Shown: positions 40,362-49,660, counted from the first letter of the stretch. The stretch is DNA of 64,000 bases from Herminiimonas fonticola (GCF_003293745.1 NZ_PTLZ01000001.1:496001-560000), one strand, 5' to 3'. The notes: generated by a model from the sequence alone, not told the origin. Translations and numbers: made by a program.

Positions 40362-40433
40362 ATTCTGACCTGATTATTAATTGTTCTCTCCGGCGCTTGC
40401 AACGGCTGCAACACACTGAATGAAGAAAAAGAC

Positions 40434-41180
40434 ATGATAGGTAACGAAGATTCATTCATTTCGCATTTAGTCGAGTTACGCAGCCGCTTGATGAAAGCGA
40501 CTGTCGTTGTGATCGCAATCTTTCTTTGCTTGATGCCTTGGGCTGGCGAAATTTACGACTTCCTGGCGCGGCCGATGATGCTGGCATTGCCGGAAGGTAG
40601 CAAGATGATCGCGACTGGTGTGATCACGCCTTTCCTGATTCCGGTCAAGGTCACGATGCTGGTGGCCTTCATTATTTCCCTGCCTTGGGTGCTGTATCAG
40701 TTGTGGGCATTCATTGCGCCCGGCTTGTATGCACATGAAAAGAAATTGATCGCACCGCTGGTGGTGTCATCGTCGGCCTTGTTCATGATCGGCGTCGCCT
40801 TCTGTTATTACTTTGTGTTCGGCGTCATTTTCCACTTCATCAATAACTTTGCGCCTAAGTCGATTTCGGTCGCGCCGGATATCGATAGCTACTTTGGTTT
40901 TGTGATGACGATGTTCATTGCCTTTGGCTTGACGTTTGAAGTGCCGGTGATTGTGATCGTGCTGGTGCGCATGGGACTGGTCTCTGTTGAGAAGCTCAAG
41001 CAGATTCGTCCTTACGTGATTGTCGGTGCGTTTGTGATTGCAGCTATTGTGACGCCGCCGGATGTGATGAGCCAGTTATTGCTGGCTGTGCCACTGTGCG
41101 TGCTTTATGAAATAGGTTTGCTGCTGGCGCCTTTGTTCGTGAAAATTACGCAGGCGCCTAAAGAATCCGAATCGATATAA
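40434..41180 (+). CDS. tatC: TatC, twin-arginine signal receptor and core subunit
   Basis: A 248-aa membrane protein with six helices. Signature segments are FISHLVELRSRLMKA at the N-terminus, the first periplasmic loop FLARPM, and PWVLYQLWAFIAPGLYAHEKK after helix 2. The length is normal. Its likely substrates in this window are PetA (twin-Arg N-terminus) and MsrB (SRRTLLK). It converges with the DUF2461 gene, with only 3 bp between the stops. Confidence 0.97.
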   Translation: MIGNEDSFISHLVELRSRLMKATVVVIAIFLCLMPWAGEIYDFLARPMMLALPEGSKMIATGVITPFLIPVKVTMLVAFIISLPWVLYQLWAFIAPGLYAHEKKLIAPLVVSSSALFMIGVAFCYYFVFGVIFHFINNFAPKSISVAPDIDSYFGFVMTMFIAFGLTFEVPVIVIVLVRMGLVSVEKLKQIRPYVIVGAFVIAAIVTPPDVMSQLLLAVPLCVLYEIGLLLAPLFVKITQAPKESESI

Positions 41181-41183
41181 GCG

Positions 41184-41846
41184 CTAAGCCTGGCGCAACC
41201 AGCTAATCAGTGGGTAGGTATCCTTGAAGTCTGATGCCAGTGTTTTCTCCAGGTCGCTCACTTTCTTGACGTCGATTTCTTTCCATACGATGAAGCTCTT
41301 CAACTTGATGTATTCAAGATGCGGCACATCGGCGTCAAAACCTTTGGGCGGACGTGTCAATTTCCCTTCTTGCTGCAAATCGCCGTAAGTCTCTTTCAGC
41401 TTCTTGTTTTTCAATAGCTTGGAAAATCCTGCTGCATTGGCGATTACGTGTTCGCGAATGGCGCGCAAGCGCTCAGCCGGCGGCATCCATTCGCCGCCTG
41501 CAATCAGCAAGGTGCCGGTCTGATCAATGTGGAAGTAATAAGTCGCACCGCCACCCTGACTGGGCTTCTTCAAGCCGCTGGCATTGATCGCGGCAGAGAA
41601 ATGCGTCTTGTACGGAATCTTCTCTTTCGAAAAACGCATGTCGCGGTTGATGCGGAATAGCGCCTTTTTGGGATTGCAACCGGCAACTGCGGGATCGAAT
41701 TTGCTGATATCTGCGATCAAGGCAGTTACCAACTCGAGAAATTCAGCGCGCAAAATATCGTAGCGCGGCTTGTTCATCACAAACCATGCGCGATTATTGT
41801 TTTCCGATAGCTCGGCAAGGAATTGTGTGAGGTCGCGAATATGCAT
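41184..41846 (-). CDS. DUF2461 (TIGR02453) family protein
   Basis: A 220-aa soluble protein. The family landmarks are the opening LTQFLAELSENNNRAWFVMNKPRYD and the central LFRINRDMRFSKEKIPYKTHF, then PSQGGGATYYFHI. The function of this family is not established. It stands between tatC and the HtrA-type protease gene, 25 bp downstream of the latter on the same strand, so cotranscription with the protease is possible. Confidence 0.88.
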   Translation of the reverse strand: MHIRDLTQFLAELSENNNRAWFVMNKPRYDILRAEFLELVTALIADISKFDPAVAGCNPKKALFRINRDMRFSKEKIPYKTHFSAAINASGLKKPSQGGGATYYFHIDQTGTLLIAGGEWMPPAERLRAIREHVIANAAGFSKLLKNKKLKETYGDLQQEGKLTRPPKGFDADVPHLEYIKLKSFIVWKEIDVKKVSDLEKTLASDFKDTYPLISWLRQA

Positions 41847-41871
41847 GGCGTGCGTTTATCCCGTTGCGTCT

Positions 41872-43047
41872 TTATTCGGCAGCACGTGGCGGCGCTTTGG
41901 GACGCACGCCTATCGTGACGTTCAGCGTGTTTTCCTGATTCCTGCGCAATACGACAATCTTGGCTTTATTGCCAGGCGAAAGTTGAGCGATCTGGTTCAA
42001 CATGTCGGCCATGTCCGTCACCGCTTTGCCTTCAACCGATACCAGAATATCGCCAGGCTGCATGCCGGCCTTGTCTGCTGGCCCGCCTTTCAGTACGCCG
42101 GCAATAATGGCGCCGTTGGTTTTCTTCAAACCAAAACTTTCTGCCAGTTCAGGCGTGATGTCTTGCGGTTCAACACCGATGTAGCCGCGTACCACCTGGC
42201 CGTTCTTGATGATTGAATCCATCACCGATTTGACAGTGGTGACCGGGATCGCGAAACCTATGCCAAGCGAGCCACCGCTACGTGAGTAGATCGCGGTATT
42301 GATGCCGAGCAGGTTGCCGTTGGCATCGATCAAGGCGCCGCCGGAATTGCCGGGGTTGATGGCGGCATCGGTTTGAATGAAGTTTTCGAACGCGTCCAGT
42401 ATGCCCAGGTGATTGCGGCCCAGCGCAGAAATGATGCCCATCGTGACCGTTTGGCCAACGCCGAAAGGATTGCCGATGGCAAGCACCGCATCGCCGACAC
42501 GCGCATCTTCGACGTGACCGAGTGTGATCGCAGGCAGATTGTCGAGATTGATCTTGACGACGGCGAGATCGGTTTCCGGATCAGAGCCGACAACTTTGGC
42601 AATGGCCTTGCGGCCATCTGCCAGCGCGACTTCGATTTCATCTGCTGCTTCGACCACATGATTGTTGGTGAGAATGTAACCTTGTGCGCTGACGATGACA
42701 CCCGAGCCGAGGCTGACTTGCTTTTCCTGTTGATCATCGAAGCGATCGCCGAAAAATTTCCGGAAAAACGGATCGTCCATGAATGGATTTTGCGATGGCG
42801 CTGCGGTTTTGCTGGTGAAGATATTAACGACCGATGGCATCGCCAGTTTGGCCGCGTCGCGGAATGAACCTTGAGTCGGTGCAGCATTCGGCGGCGCTTC
42901 CAGCATGGGGATCGACGTCGCGCTACGGATTTTTTGTCCGCCGCTGAATACGCCGCCCGCCCACTCAGGCTTCAAGGTCGTTACAATAAACAAAATTGCC
43001 AAACCGACAGTTACGGTTTGCGCAAACAACAGCCAGAGACGTCGCAT
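41872..43047 (-). CDS. HtrA/DegS-type periplasmic serine protease, single PDZ domain
   Basis: A 391-aa trypsin-like protease with an N-terminal membrane anchor ([22 protein letters not shown]). The catalytic residues are visible: His in TNNHVVE, Asp in ETDLAVVKI and Ser in [11 protein letters not shown]. One PDZ domain follows (residues ~285-375, with [18 protein letters not shown]). One PDZ and an anchor fit the DegS/AlgW group that senses misfolded porins and starts RseA cleavage, rather than DegP with two PDZ domains. Its start lies only 13 bp from the divergent Nif3-family start. Confidence 0.92.
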   Translation of the reverse strand: MRRLWLLFAQTVTVGLAILFIVTTLKPEWAGGVFSGGQKIRSATSIPMLEAPPNAAPTQGSFRDAAKLAMPSVVNIFTSKTAAPSQNPFMDDPFFRKFFGDRFDDQQEKQVSLGSGVIVSAQGYILTNNHVVEAADEIEVALADGRKAIAKVVGSDPETDLAVVKINLDNLPAITLGHVEDARVGDAVLAIGNPFGVGQTVTMGIISALGRNHLGILDAFENFIQTDAAINPGNSGGALIDANGNLLGINTAIYSRSGGSLGIGFAIPVTTVKSVMDSIIKNGQVVRGYIGVEPQDITPELAESFGLKKTNGAIIAGVLKGGPADKAGMQPGDILVSVEGKAVTDMADMLNQIAQLSPGNKAKIVVLRRNQENTLNVTIGVRPKAPPRAAE

Positions 43048-43060
43048 AAAGGTAGGGAAA

Positions 43061-43828
43061 ATGAGTCAGAAAATGATGGATAGAGATGATCTTGCCAAAT
43101 ATTTGGCGGGAACGCTTGATATTACTCGTTTTCGAGATTTTTGCCCAAACGGCTTGCAGGTTGAAGGTCGCAAAGAAATTAAAAAACTGGTCAGCGGCGT
43201 CACTGCCAGCCAGGCTTTGCTCGAGGCAGCAATTGAAAACGGTGCCGATGCCATTCTTGTGCATCACGGTTATTTCTGGCGCGGTGAAGATGCGCGCGTG
43301 ATCGGGCAAAAGCACAGGCGTTTAAAATTATTGTTGGCACACGATGTGAATTTGTTCGCCTACCATTTGCCGCTGGATATGCATGCAGAGTTTGGCAACA
43401 ATGCACAGCTCGCACGTCGCCTAGGTTTGCAAGCTGAATCGCGTTTTGGTGAAGATGAATTGGGTTGGCTGGGTACAGTGAACGATCCATCGATTACATC
43501 AGTAGGGGAGTTGGCGCTGCAAGTCGAGCGCCAATTGGGCAGGAGGCCTTTGGTCATTGGCGATCCCGCACAAAAACTTGGCAAGATAGCTTGGTGCACG
43601 GGCGCTGCGCAAAGCTTGCTGGGTGATGCGATCGCTGCCGGCGCCAATGTATATTTAAGTGGCGAAATTTCCGAGCCAACCGTGCATTTGGCACGTGAGA
43701 GTGGTGTTGCCTATCTTGCATGTGGCCACCATGCCACCGAGCGTTATGGCGTGCAGGCCTTGGGCGAATATCTGGCGGCACAGTTCGGTATCGTCCATCA
43801 CTTTATCGACATCGATAATCCTGTGTAA
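43061..43828 (+). CDS. Nif3-like dinuclear metal centre hexameric protein (YbgI/DUF34)
   Basis: A 255-aa member of the Nif3 family, whose function is debated (links to GTP cyclohydrolase I and metal handling). Metal ligands are in [20 protein letters not shown] and the C-terminal [21 protein letters not shown] 43061 has GGTAGGG 5 bases upstream; the open frame reaching back to 42905 overlaps the protease gene and is not believed. The gene is divergent from and nearly touching the protease start. Confidence 0.92.
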   Translation: MSQKMMDRDDLAKYLAGTLDITRFRDFCPNGLQVEGRKEIKKLVSGVTASQALLEAAIENGADAILVHHGYFWRGEDARVIGQKHRRLKLLLAHDVNLFAYHLPLDMHAEFGNNAQLARRLGLQAESRFGEDELGWLGTVNDPSITSVGELALQVERQLGRRPLVIGDPAQKLGKIAWCTGAAQSLLGDAIAAGANVYLSGEISEPTVHLARESGVAYLACGHHATERYGVQALGEYLAAQFGIVHHFIDIDNPV

Positions 43829-43870
43829 TTTATTGATGCGGTTACTGATTCGTCTCATTGCGGTTTGTGC

Positions 43871-43909
43871 ATGACAAATGTGTAAATTGCTATGGTATAA
43901 CTAGCAATT
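43871..43909 (+). promoter_or_regulatory. promoter with overlapping palindromic operator before the response regulator
   Basis: AATTGCTA (43885-43892) and TAGCAATT (43902-43909) form a perfect 8-bp inverted repeat. Its 9-base centre overlaps a possible -10, TATAAC (43896-43901), with ATGACA at 43871-43876 as a weak -35 at 19 bp. It lies 58 bp before the start. Confidence 0.5.
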
Positions 43910-43966
43910 CAAAAATAGACAGAGCACGCATCGTATGTGCGTCAGAGACAGGGATACCGATCAATC

Positions 43967-44695
43967 ATGTCGCAACCGATAACGGATACGCCGGCTAAGC
44001 CCATCACTGTTTTAGTGGTTGAAGACGACGCGGTAACGCGACGCGCATTGTGCCTGGGGATAGAAAAAGAACCTGCTTTCAAACTGCTGGATGCGCTGGA
44101 TAGCGTGAAGTCGGCATTAAACTGGCTGCTCCATCACCCGGTAGATGTCTTGCTGGTCGATCTGGGTTTGCCAGACGGGTCCGGAATCGACATCATCCGC
44201 TTTTGCGCGCAGCGCTATCCAGCGTGCAACATCATGGTCATCACCACATCCAGCGATCAGGATAGCGTGGTCGATAGCATAGAGGCAGGTGCGTCTGGCT
44301 ATGTATTAAAAGATGCGGGGCAACTTGATATCGGACGTTCGTTGCTGGACTTGCATACCGGCGGCTCGCCTGTCAGTCCAACGATTGCACGCAAGCTCTT
44401 GTCACGCATGCGCGCCGACAAGAAAGTGAATGACGCTTTGCTGGAACAAGTTGATTCGGAAGCGGCGGGCTCTCAGATATCCCTGACCAAGCGCGAAGCG
44501 ACAATTCTTGATCTGATTGCATGTGGCGATAGCTACGGTGATGTCGCCAGACAGTTGGCCTTGTCAGTCGGTACTGTGCAAACGCATATTAAAAATATTT
44601 ATGAAAAATTGTCTGTGCATTCGCGCGGCGAGGCGGTGTATGAGGCCAATCGTCGCGGTTTGTTGCAGATGGATCAGCTTAAATCCAAGCGTTGA
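43967..44695 (+). CDS. NarL/FixJ-type response regulator
   Basis: A 242-aa regulator. Receiver domain: residues ~15-130, with the acidic pair VEDDA, the phosphoacceptor Asp in VLLVDLGLPDGSG and the switch Lys in YVLKDA. LuxR-type HTH: residues ~175-235, with LTKREATILDLIACGDSYGDVARQLALSVGTVQTHIKNIYEKL. ATG 43967 is preferred over GTG 43937. No histidine kinase is adjacent, so it is an orphan within the window. A palindrome overlaps its likely promoter, which suggests autoregulation. Confidence 0.92.
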   Translation: MSQPITDTPAKPITVLVVEDDAVTRRALCLGIEKEPAFKLLDALDSVKSALNWLLHHPVDVLLVDLGLPDGSGIDIIRFCAQRYPACNIMVITTSSDQDSVVDSIEAGASGYVLKDAGQLDIGRSLLDLHTGGSPVSPTIARKLLSRMRADKKVNDALLEQVDSEAAGSQISLTKREATILDLIACGDSYGDVARQLALSVGTVQTHIKNIYEKLSVHSRGEAVYEANRRGLLQMDQLKSKR

Positions 44696-44714
44696 TACTG
44701 CCGCTCGCATAAAT

Positions 44715-44742
44715 AAAAAGCCGCCAAATCTGGCGGCTTTTT
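44715..44742. terminator. bidirectional terminator between the response regulator and mscL
   Basis: AAAAAGCCGCCA/TGGCGGCTTTTT with a four-base loop, in the 49 bp between two convergent stop codons. Confidence 0.92.
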
Positions 44743-44744
44743 AT

Positions 44745-45155
44745 TTACTTCTTCAGTGAGTCGCGAATTTCGCGCAATAGCAAGATATCTTCCGCTGTTG
44801 CCGCTTCTTCTACTGGCTCATCTTTTTTCAATTTGCTCAAAATGCGCACCATCTGGAAAATGATGAATGCCAAAATCAGGAAATTGATCGCAATCGTAAT
44901 GAAGTTGCCGTATGCGAAAACAGCGCCAAGCTTTTGCGCTTCCACCAAAGGCAGGGTCGGATCCTGATTGTTCAGTGGCAAATAATAATTTGCGAAATCC
45001 AGTCCGCCGAAAATTTTGCCGACGATAGGCATGATGATGTCTTTCACCGCCGAATCGACAATTTTGCCGAATGCGCCACCAATGATGACCGCAACTGCCA
45101 AATCAACAACGTTGCCTTTTATTGCAAAAGCTTTAAATTCCTGCATCATGCCCAT
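44745..45155 (-). CDS. mscL: large-conductance mechanosensitive channel
   Basis: A 136-aa MscL, the emergency valve opening under hypo-osmotic shock. The N-terminal helix [30 protein letters not shown] is near-canonical. TM2 is [18 protein letters not shown], and the C-terminal helix ends in [12 protein letters not shown]. The start is placed at 45155 because GGAG lies 7 bases upstream and the family length is about 136; the frame is open 12 codons further. It is a solitary gene. Confidence 0.96.
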   Translation of the reverse strand: MGMMQEFKAFAIKGNVVDLAVAVIIGGAFGKIVDSAVKDIIMPIVGKIFGGLDFANYYLPLNNQDPTLPLVEAQKLGAVFAYGNFITIAINFLILAFIIFQMVRILSKLKKDEPVEEAATAEDILLLREIRDSLKK

Positions 45156-45346
45156 GGCAATTCTCCGGTTATCATGTTTATAAAAGTGCAATGCGCTAAC
45201 GTATCCTAATTTTCGGCGCTTTAAACGTCAAATTAAATTTCCGCTATTTCCGGCAAATTCGATGGATAATGCGTCGCAAACAAGAAAATAGAACAACAGA
45301 ATTATTAGAAAAGTTCAGCAAAATTGGCTTTGAGACATCGATTCTC

Positions 45347-45375
45347 TTCAAAACGGACGTTGCCTTCGATATAAT
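45347..45375 (+). promoter_or_regulatory. sigma-70-type promoter of petABC
   Basis: TTCAAA (45347-45352), a 17-base spacer and a perfect TATAAT (45370-45375), 55 bp before the petA start. It is the best housekeeping promoter seen in the window. Confidence 0.65.
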
Positions 45376-45429
45376 CTAAGGTTGCTAGAAGTTTCGTACA
45401 GATTTCGCATTTTGACGATTGGGGTTGGT

Positions 45430-46038
45430 ATGAGTAACGAAAAGCAGGTCGACTCCGGTCGACGTGGCTTGCTCGTCGCTACGTGCGCGGCAGGCGGTGT
45501 GGCAGGGTTGGCTGCAACAGGCGTTTTAGTATCTACATTTCAGCCTTCGGAACGTGCGAAAGCTGCCGGTGCACCTGTCGAGTTCGATATCTCGGGCTTG
45601 GTGCCGGGTGAGCTCAAGACCGTTGAATGGCGCGGTAAGCCAGTCTGGATCTTGAAGCGTACGCCTGAAATGATCGAATCTCTCAAGCAAACCGATGCGC
45701 AAGTTGCGGATCCGAACTCGGAACGCAAGCAAGATGAATTGACGCCGGAATACGCGCGCAATGAATACCGCTCCATCAAACCGGACATTCTGGTTGCAGT
45801 CGGTATTTGTACGCATCTGGGTTGTTCTCCTGTGACGCGTTTCCAGACCGGCGCACAACCTTCGCTGCCGGATGACTGGCACGGTGGCTTCTTGTGCCCT
45901 TGCCACGGATCGACCTTCGATCTGGCTGGTCGCGTATTCAAAAACAAGCCCGCGCCTGACAATCTCGAAGTACCACGTCACATGTTTGTGGGTGATTCCA
46001 AACTGGTCATCGGTAAAGACGAGAAAGGCGAGGCGTAA
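45430..46038 (+). CDS. petA: ubiquinol-cytochrome c reductase, Rieske iron-sulfur subunit
   Basis: A 202-aa Rieske protein of complex III. The N-terminus carries a twin-Arg signal anchor (SGRRGLLVATCAAGGVAG), consistent with Tat export of a prefolded 2Fe-2S protein. The cluster ligands are in CTHLGC and CPCHGS, and the disulfide cysteines are in the same two motifs. ATG 45430 follows GGGGTTGG; the frame reaches back to 45382 without support. It leads petA-petB-petC. Confidence 0.97.
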   Translation: MSNEKQVDSGRRGLLVATCAAGGVAGLAATGVLVSTFQPSERAKAAGAPVEFDISGLVPGELKTVEWRGKPVWILKRTPEMIESLKQTDAQVADPNSERKQDELTPEYARNEYRSIKPDILVAVGICTHLGCSPVTRFQTGAQPSLPDDWHGGFLCPCHGSTFDLAGRVFKNKPAPDNLEVPRHMFVGDSKLVIGKDEKGEA

Positions 46039-46040
46039 TC

Positions 46041-47444
46041 ATGGCTTTCCACGAAAAACAACTTCCTGCCGATGCGCCTATCGCGGACAAGGCATTGAAC
46101 TGGGTAGACGCTCGCTTCCCGTTGTCAGCAACATGGAAAGCACATCTCTCCGAGTATTACGCGCCAAAAAACTTCAACTTCCTGTACGTATTCGGTTCGC
46201 TGGCATTGTTGGTGCTGGTGATCCAGATCGTGACCGGTATTTTCCTCGTCATGCATTACAAACCGGACGCGAATCTTGCGTTTGCTTCGGTTGAGTACAT
46301 CATGCGCGATGTGCCTTGGGGCTGGCTGGTGCGTTATATGCACTCGACTGGCGCTTCGGCATTTTTCGTGGTTGTTTATATTCATATGTTGCGCGGCCTG
46401 TTGTACGGTTCGTATCGCAAACCGCGTGAACTGGTCTGGCTGTTCGGCGTCGGCATTTTCCTGTGCCTGATGGCTGAGGCGTTCTTTGGTTACCTCCTGC
46501 CTTGGGGCCAAATGTCGTATTGGGGCGCACAAGTTATTGTTAACTTGTTCGGTGCGATTCCTTTCATCGGCCCTGATCTGTCCTTGTGGATACGCGGTGA
46601 TTACGTCGTTTCCGATGCAACCCTGAATCGCTTCTTCGCGTTCCACGTGATCGCTATTCCGCTGGTCTTGATCGGCCTGGTTGTTGCGCACATCGTTGCC
46701 TTGCACGAAGTCGGTTCGAGTAATCCGGATGGCGTTGAAATCAAGGAAAAACTGGATGCAAAAGGTATTCCGCTGGACGGCATTCCTTTCCATCCTTATT
46801 ACTCTGTGCACGATATTTTCATCGTGACGATTTTCCTGTTTGTGTTCACCGCAGTGGTGTTCTTCGCGCCGGAAATGGGTGGTTACTTCCTCGAGTACAA
46901 CAACTTCGTGCCAGCTGATCCACTGAAAACGCCGCCGCATATTGCCCCGGTCTGGTACTTCACGCCGTTCTATTCGATTCTGCGTGCAGTTACATCAGAC
47001 TTCATGCTCTGGCTGGCGGCAGGTGTTGCTGCATATGTCGCTCTGATCATCCTGAAAACGCGTCTGGCTAGCAAGTTCAAAGCTGCCGCTGCGGTAATCG
47101 GTCTGCTTGTCATCGTAGCGATGTTTGTTACCGATGCGAAATTCTGGGGCGTTGTACTGATGGGCGTATCGGTCATGATCATGTTCGGTCTGCCATGGTT
47201 CGACATATCCCCGGTCAAGTCGATACGCTATCGCCCTGACTGGCACAAATATGTATATATCGTTTTTTGCATCACGTTCCTCGTTCTCGGTTATCTAGGC
47301 GTGAAAGCTCCTACCCCTATCGGCACTGCAGTTTCGCAGATCGGTACCTTCATCTACTTCGGCTTCTTCCTGTTGATGCCTTGGTGGAGTGCGATGGGAA
47401 CATTCAAGCCTGTGCCGGATCGCGTCGTTTTCCATCCGCACTAA
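46041..47444 (+). CDS. petB: ubiquinol-cytochrome c reductase, cytochrome b subunit
   Basis: A 467-aa cytochrome b with eight helices. Heme-ligand histidines lie in MHSTGASAFFVVVYIHML and in FFAFHVIAIPLVLIGLVVAH. The Qo-site motif reads APVWYFTPFY, so the usual Glu of PEWY is Val. The C-terminus has an extra pair of hydrophobic segments. It begins 2 bp after petA and ends 22 bp before petC. Confidence 0.97.
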   Translation: MAFHEKQLPADAPIADKALNWVDARFPLSATWKAHLSEYYAPKNFNFLYVFGSLALLVLVIQIVTGIFLVMHYKPDANLAFASVEYIMRDVPWGWLVRYMHSTGASAFFVVVYIHMLRGLLYGSYRKPRELVWLFGVGIFLCLMAEAFFGYLLPWGQMSYWGAQVIVNLFGAIPFIGPDLSLWIRGDYVVSDATLNRFFAFHVIAIPLVLIGLVVAHIVALHEVGSSNPDGVEIKEKLDAKGIPLDGIPFHPYYSVHDIFIVTIFLFVFTAVVFFAPEMGGYFLEYNNFVPADPLKTPPHIAPVWYFTPFYSILRAVTSDFMLWLAAGVAAYVALIILKTRLASKFKAAAAVIGLLVIVAMFVTDAKFWGVVLMGVSVMIMFGLPWFDISPVKSIRYRPDWHKYVYIVFCITFLVLGYLGVKAPTPIGTAVSQIGTFIYFGFFLLMPWWSAMGTFKPVPDRVVFHPH

Positions 47445-47466
47445 GCCGCAAAGGGATAAAAGAATC

Positions 47467-48231
47467 ATGAACTTGATGAAAAAACTGATTGCGACGCTAG
47501 TACTTTTGCCGGGCTTGGTATTGGCTTCGGAAGGTGGGTTTCCACTGGATAAAGCGCCTGACCACACCAAAGACTTGGCGGCCATGCAGAATGGCGCCAA
47601 ACTTTTTGTGAACTACTGCCTGAACTGCCATTCTGCATCGGCTTTGCGTTACAACAAGTTGCAAGATCTGGGTCTGACCGAAGAGCAAATCAAGAATAAT
47701 CTGCTGTTCACGTCGGACAAGGTCGGCAACATGATGACCATTGCGATGGCGCCGAAAGATGCGAAGGAATGGTTTGGCGCAGCGCCACCGGATTTGTCGG
47801 TGATCGCCCGTGCCAAGGCATCCAGTGCAGGGCCTGGACCGGACTGGCTCTACACTTATCTGCGTACCTACTACAAGGACGATACGCGCGCGACTGGCTG
47901 GAATAACTTGACTTACCCTAACGTGGCGATGCCGCACGTATTATGGGAGCTGCAGGGTATACGCGAAGCCAAGTTCGTCGAAGAAAAAGATCCGCATGAT
48001 GCAAGCAAGGTGATCCATAAATTTGCCGGTTTCGAGCAAGTTACACCTGGCAAGCTGACTGCACTTGAATACGATAAATCAGTCGCTGATCTGGTGTCTT
48101 TCATGACCTGGATGGCTGAACCTGCACAAGATACCCGCAAACGCCTGGGCGTTTGGGTATTGATGTTCCTGGGTGTATTTATCGTAATCACCTGGCGCTT
48201 GAACGCTTCCTACTGGAAAGATATCAAGTAA
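47467..48231 (+). CDS. petC: ubiquinol-cytochrome c reductase, cytochrome c1 subunit
   Basis: A 254-aa cytochrome c1. It has a Sec signal peptide (residues 1-~20, LMKKLIATLVLLPGLVLA), a covalent heme motif CLNCHS near residue 56, the MPHVLWELQG segment, and a C-terminal anchor helix (LGVWVLMFLGVFIVITWRL). ATG 47467 gives the signal peptide; the open frame upstream overlaps petB. A terminator separates it from sspA. Confidence 0.96.
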   Translation: MNLMKKLIATLVLLPGLVLASEGGFPLDKAPDHTKDLAAMQNGAKLFVNYCLNCHSASALRYNKLQDLGLTEEQIKNNLLFTSDKVGNMMTIAMAPKDAKEWFGAAPPDLSVIARAKASSAGPGPDWLYTYLRTYYKDDTRATGWNNLTYPNVAMPHVLWELQGIREAKFVEEKDPHDASKVIHKFAGFEQVTPGKLTALEYDKSVADLVSFMTWMAEPAQDTRKRLGVWVLMFLGVFIVITWRLNASYWKDIK

Positions 48232-48263
48232 TTTGTTGCCCGTAATCTGCGGGCATTTGTACC

Positions 48264-48296
48264 GGGGTGAGCCGCCTGCGTCTCACCCCTTTGTTT
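48264..48296 (+). terminator. terminator of petABC
   Basis: Perfect 8-bp stem GGGGTGAG/CTCACCCC (48264-48271 and 48282-48289) followed by TTTGTTT, between petC and sspA. Confidence 0.82.
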
Positions 48297-48312
48297 CTAA
48301 GGAACTATAAAA

Positions 48313-48924
48313 ATGATGGTTCTCTATTCGGGCACGACTTGCCCATTTTCCCAACGCTGCCGCCTGGTCCTGTTTGAAAAAGGCATGGACTTTGAAGTAC
48401 GCGATGTGGATCTGTTTAACAAACCGGAAGACATCTCGACAATGAACCCGTACGGCCAGGTGCCGATTCTGGTTGAGCGCGATTTGATCTTGTACGAATC
48501 CAATATCATCAATGAATACATCGATGAACGTTTTCCGCATCCGCAATTGATGCCGGCTGACCCATTGATGCGCGCACGTGCTCGCCTAATGTTGTTCAAT
48601 TTTGAAAAAGAATTGTTCATCCACGTGCATGTTCTGGAAAACGACAAAGGTCGTAGCGGTGAAAAAGCACAGGAAAAAGCACGCAATGAAATCCGCGATC
48701 GCCTGACCACGCTGGCACCACTGTTCCTGAAAAACAAATACATGCTGGGCGATGAATTCTCGATGCTGGATGTCGCGATTGCTCCATTGCTGTGGCGTCT
48801 GGATCACTACGGTATCGAATTGTCGAAAACCGCTGCACCGTTGATGAAGTACGCAGAACGCATCTTCTCGCGTCCTGCATACATCGAAGCGTTGACCCCA
48901 TCTGAAAAGGTCATGCGTCGTTAA
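48313..48924 (+). CDS. sspA: stringent starvation protein A
   Basis: A 203-aa RNA-polymerase-associated protein with a glutathione-S-transferase fold. The thioredoxin-like part opens MVLYSGTTCPFSQRCRLVLFEKGMDFE and has the cis-Pro NPYGQVPIL, then ESNIINEYIDERFPHPQLMP. The all-alpha half ends in a typical LTPSEKVMRR. It forms a pair with sspB, as in most beta- and gammaproteobacteria, with a long intercistronic hairpin between them. Confidence 0.95.
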   Translation: MMVLYSGTTCPFSQRCRLVLFEKGMDFEVRDVDLFNKPEDISTMNPYGQVPILVERDLILYESNIINEYIDERFPHPQLMPADPLMRARARLMLFNFEKELFIHVHVLENDKGRSGEKAQEKARNEIRDRLTTLAPLFLKNKYMLGDEFSMLDVAIAPLLWRLDHYGIELSKTAAPLMKYAERIFSRPAYIEALTPSEKVMRR

Positions 48925-48945
48925 AATTTGCGCCATGTACTAGAT

Positions 48946-48992
48946 GTTGTTGAGTGAAAGCGGATTTTTCATCTTGCCTTTCATTCAACGAC
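48946..48992 (+). other. long intercistronic hairpin between sspA and sspB
   Basis: GTTGTTGAGTGAAAG (48946-48960) pairs with CTTTCATTCAACGAC (48978-48992): 15 pairs including two G-T wobbles, with a 17-base loop. There is no T run, so it is more likely an mRNA processing or stability element than a terminator. Confidence 0.5.
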
Positions 48993-49044
48993 ATTGTGTG
49001 GATTCCATGGCACACTTTTTACCTGCTTTGCATCGATAGGCATC

Positions 49045-49554
49045 ATGTCTGAAACTTCAACCAAACCTTATCTGCTGCGCGCCATTTATGAATGGTGCAC
49101 TGACAACGGCTATACGCCGTATCTGGCTGCGGTAGTGGACGCGGGTACGCGCGTGCCTATGGAATTCGTCAAGAATGGCGAGATCGTCCTCAACATCAGC
49201 TTCAGCGCGACTAGCGGCTTGAAGATGGACAACGATTTGATTCGTTTCAGCGCGCGTTTTGGCGGCGTCTCACGCGATATTTCAGTTCCTGTCGATAACG
49301 TTGTTGCCATCTATGCACGTGAAAACGGGCAGGGCATGGCGTTTGAAGCAACGACCAAATCGGACGATGTGCAGGTCGCGGATGAACAGTTGGAAGATTC
49401 TTCGGGGCAGCCGGTGCAGTCTTCATCGGGGCCTGCATTGGCTTCGGTGCCGACAACACCCAAGCCAAACGAAAAAAATACCGACGATGAAACGGATGAT
49501 GTACCGGATCCACCAAAAAAAGGTGGAAGACCTACACTTACTCGCATTAAATAG
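49045..49554 (+). CDS. sspB: ClpXP adaptor SspB
   Basis: A 169-aa adaptor that delivers ssrA-tagged peptides to ClpXP. The folded domain (residues 1-~110) opens STKPYLLRAIYEWCTDNGYTPYLA and includes FVKNGEIVLNISFSATSGL. A disordered acidic linker follows, and the C-terminus GRPTLTRIK is the short ClpX-binding tail. ATG 49045 is the family start; the frame is open 17 codons earlier. Confidence 0.95.
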   Translation: MSETSTKPYLLRAIYEWCTDNGYTPYLAAVVDAGTRVPMEFVKNGEIVLNISFSATSGLKMDNDLIRFSARFGGVSRDISVPVDNVVAIYARENGQGMAFEATTKSDDVQVADEQLEDSSGQPVQSSSGPALASVPTTPKPNEKNTDDETDDVPDPPKKGGRPTLTRIK

Positions 49555-49581
49555 CGTAGAATACGCGCTGCGAAAAGTTTA

Positions 49582-49657
<76 letters not shown>

Positions 49658-49660
49658 AAT

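Noticed and set aside
42905-43060. N-terminal extension of the Nif3-family protein
   Set aside because: The open frame runs antisense through the protease gene start. A good SD and the family N-terminus place the start at 43061.
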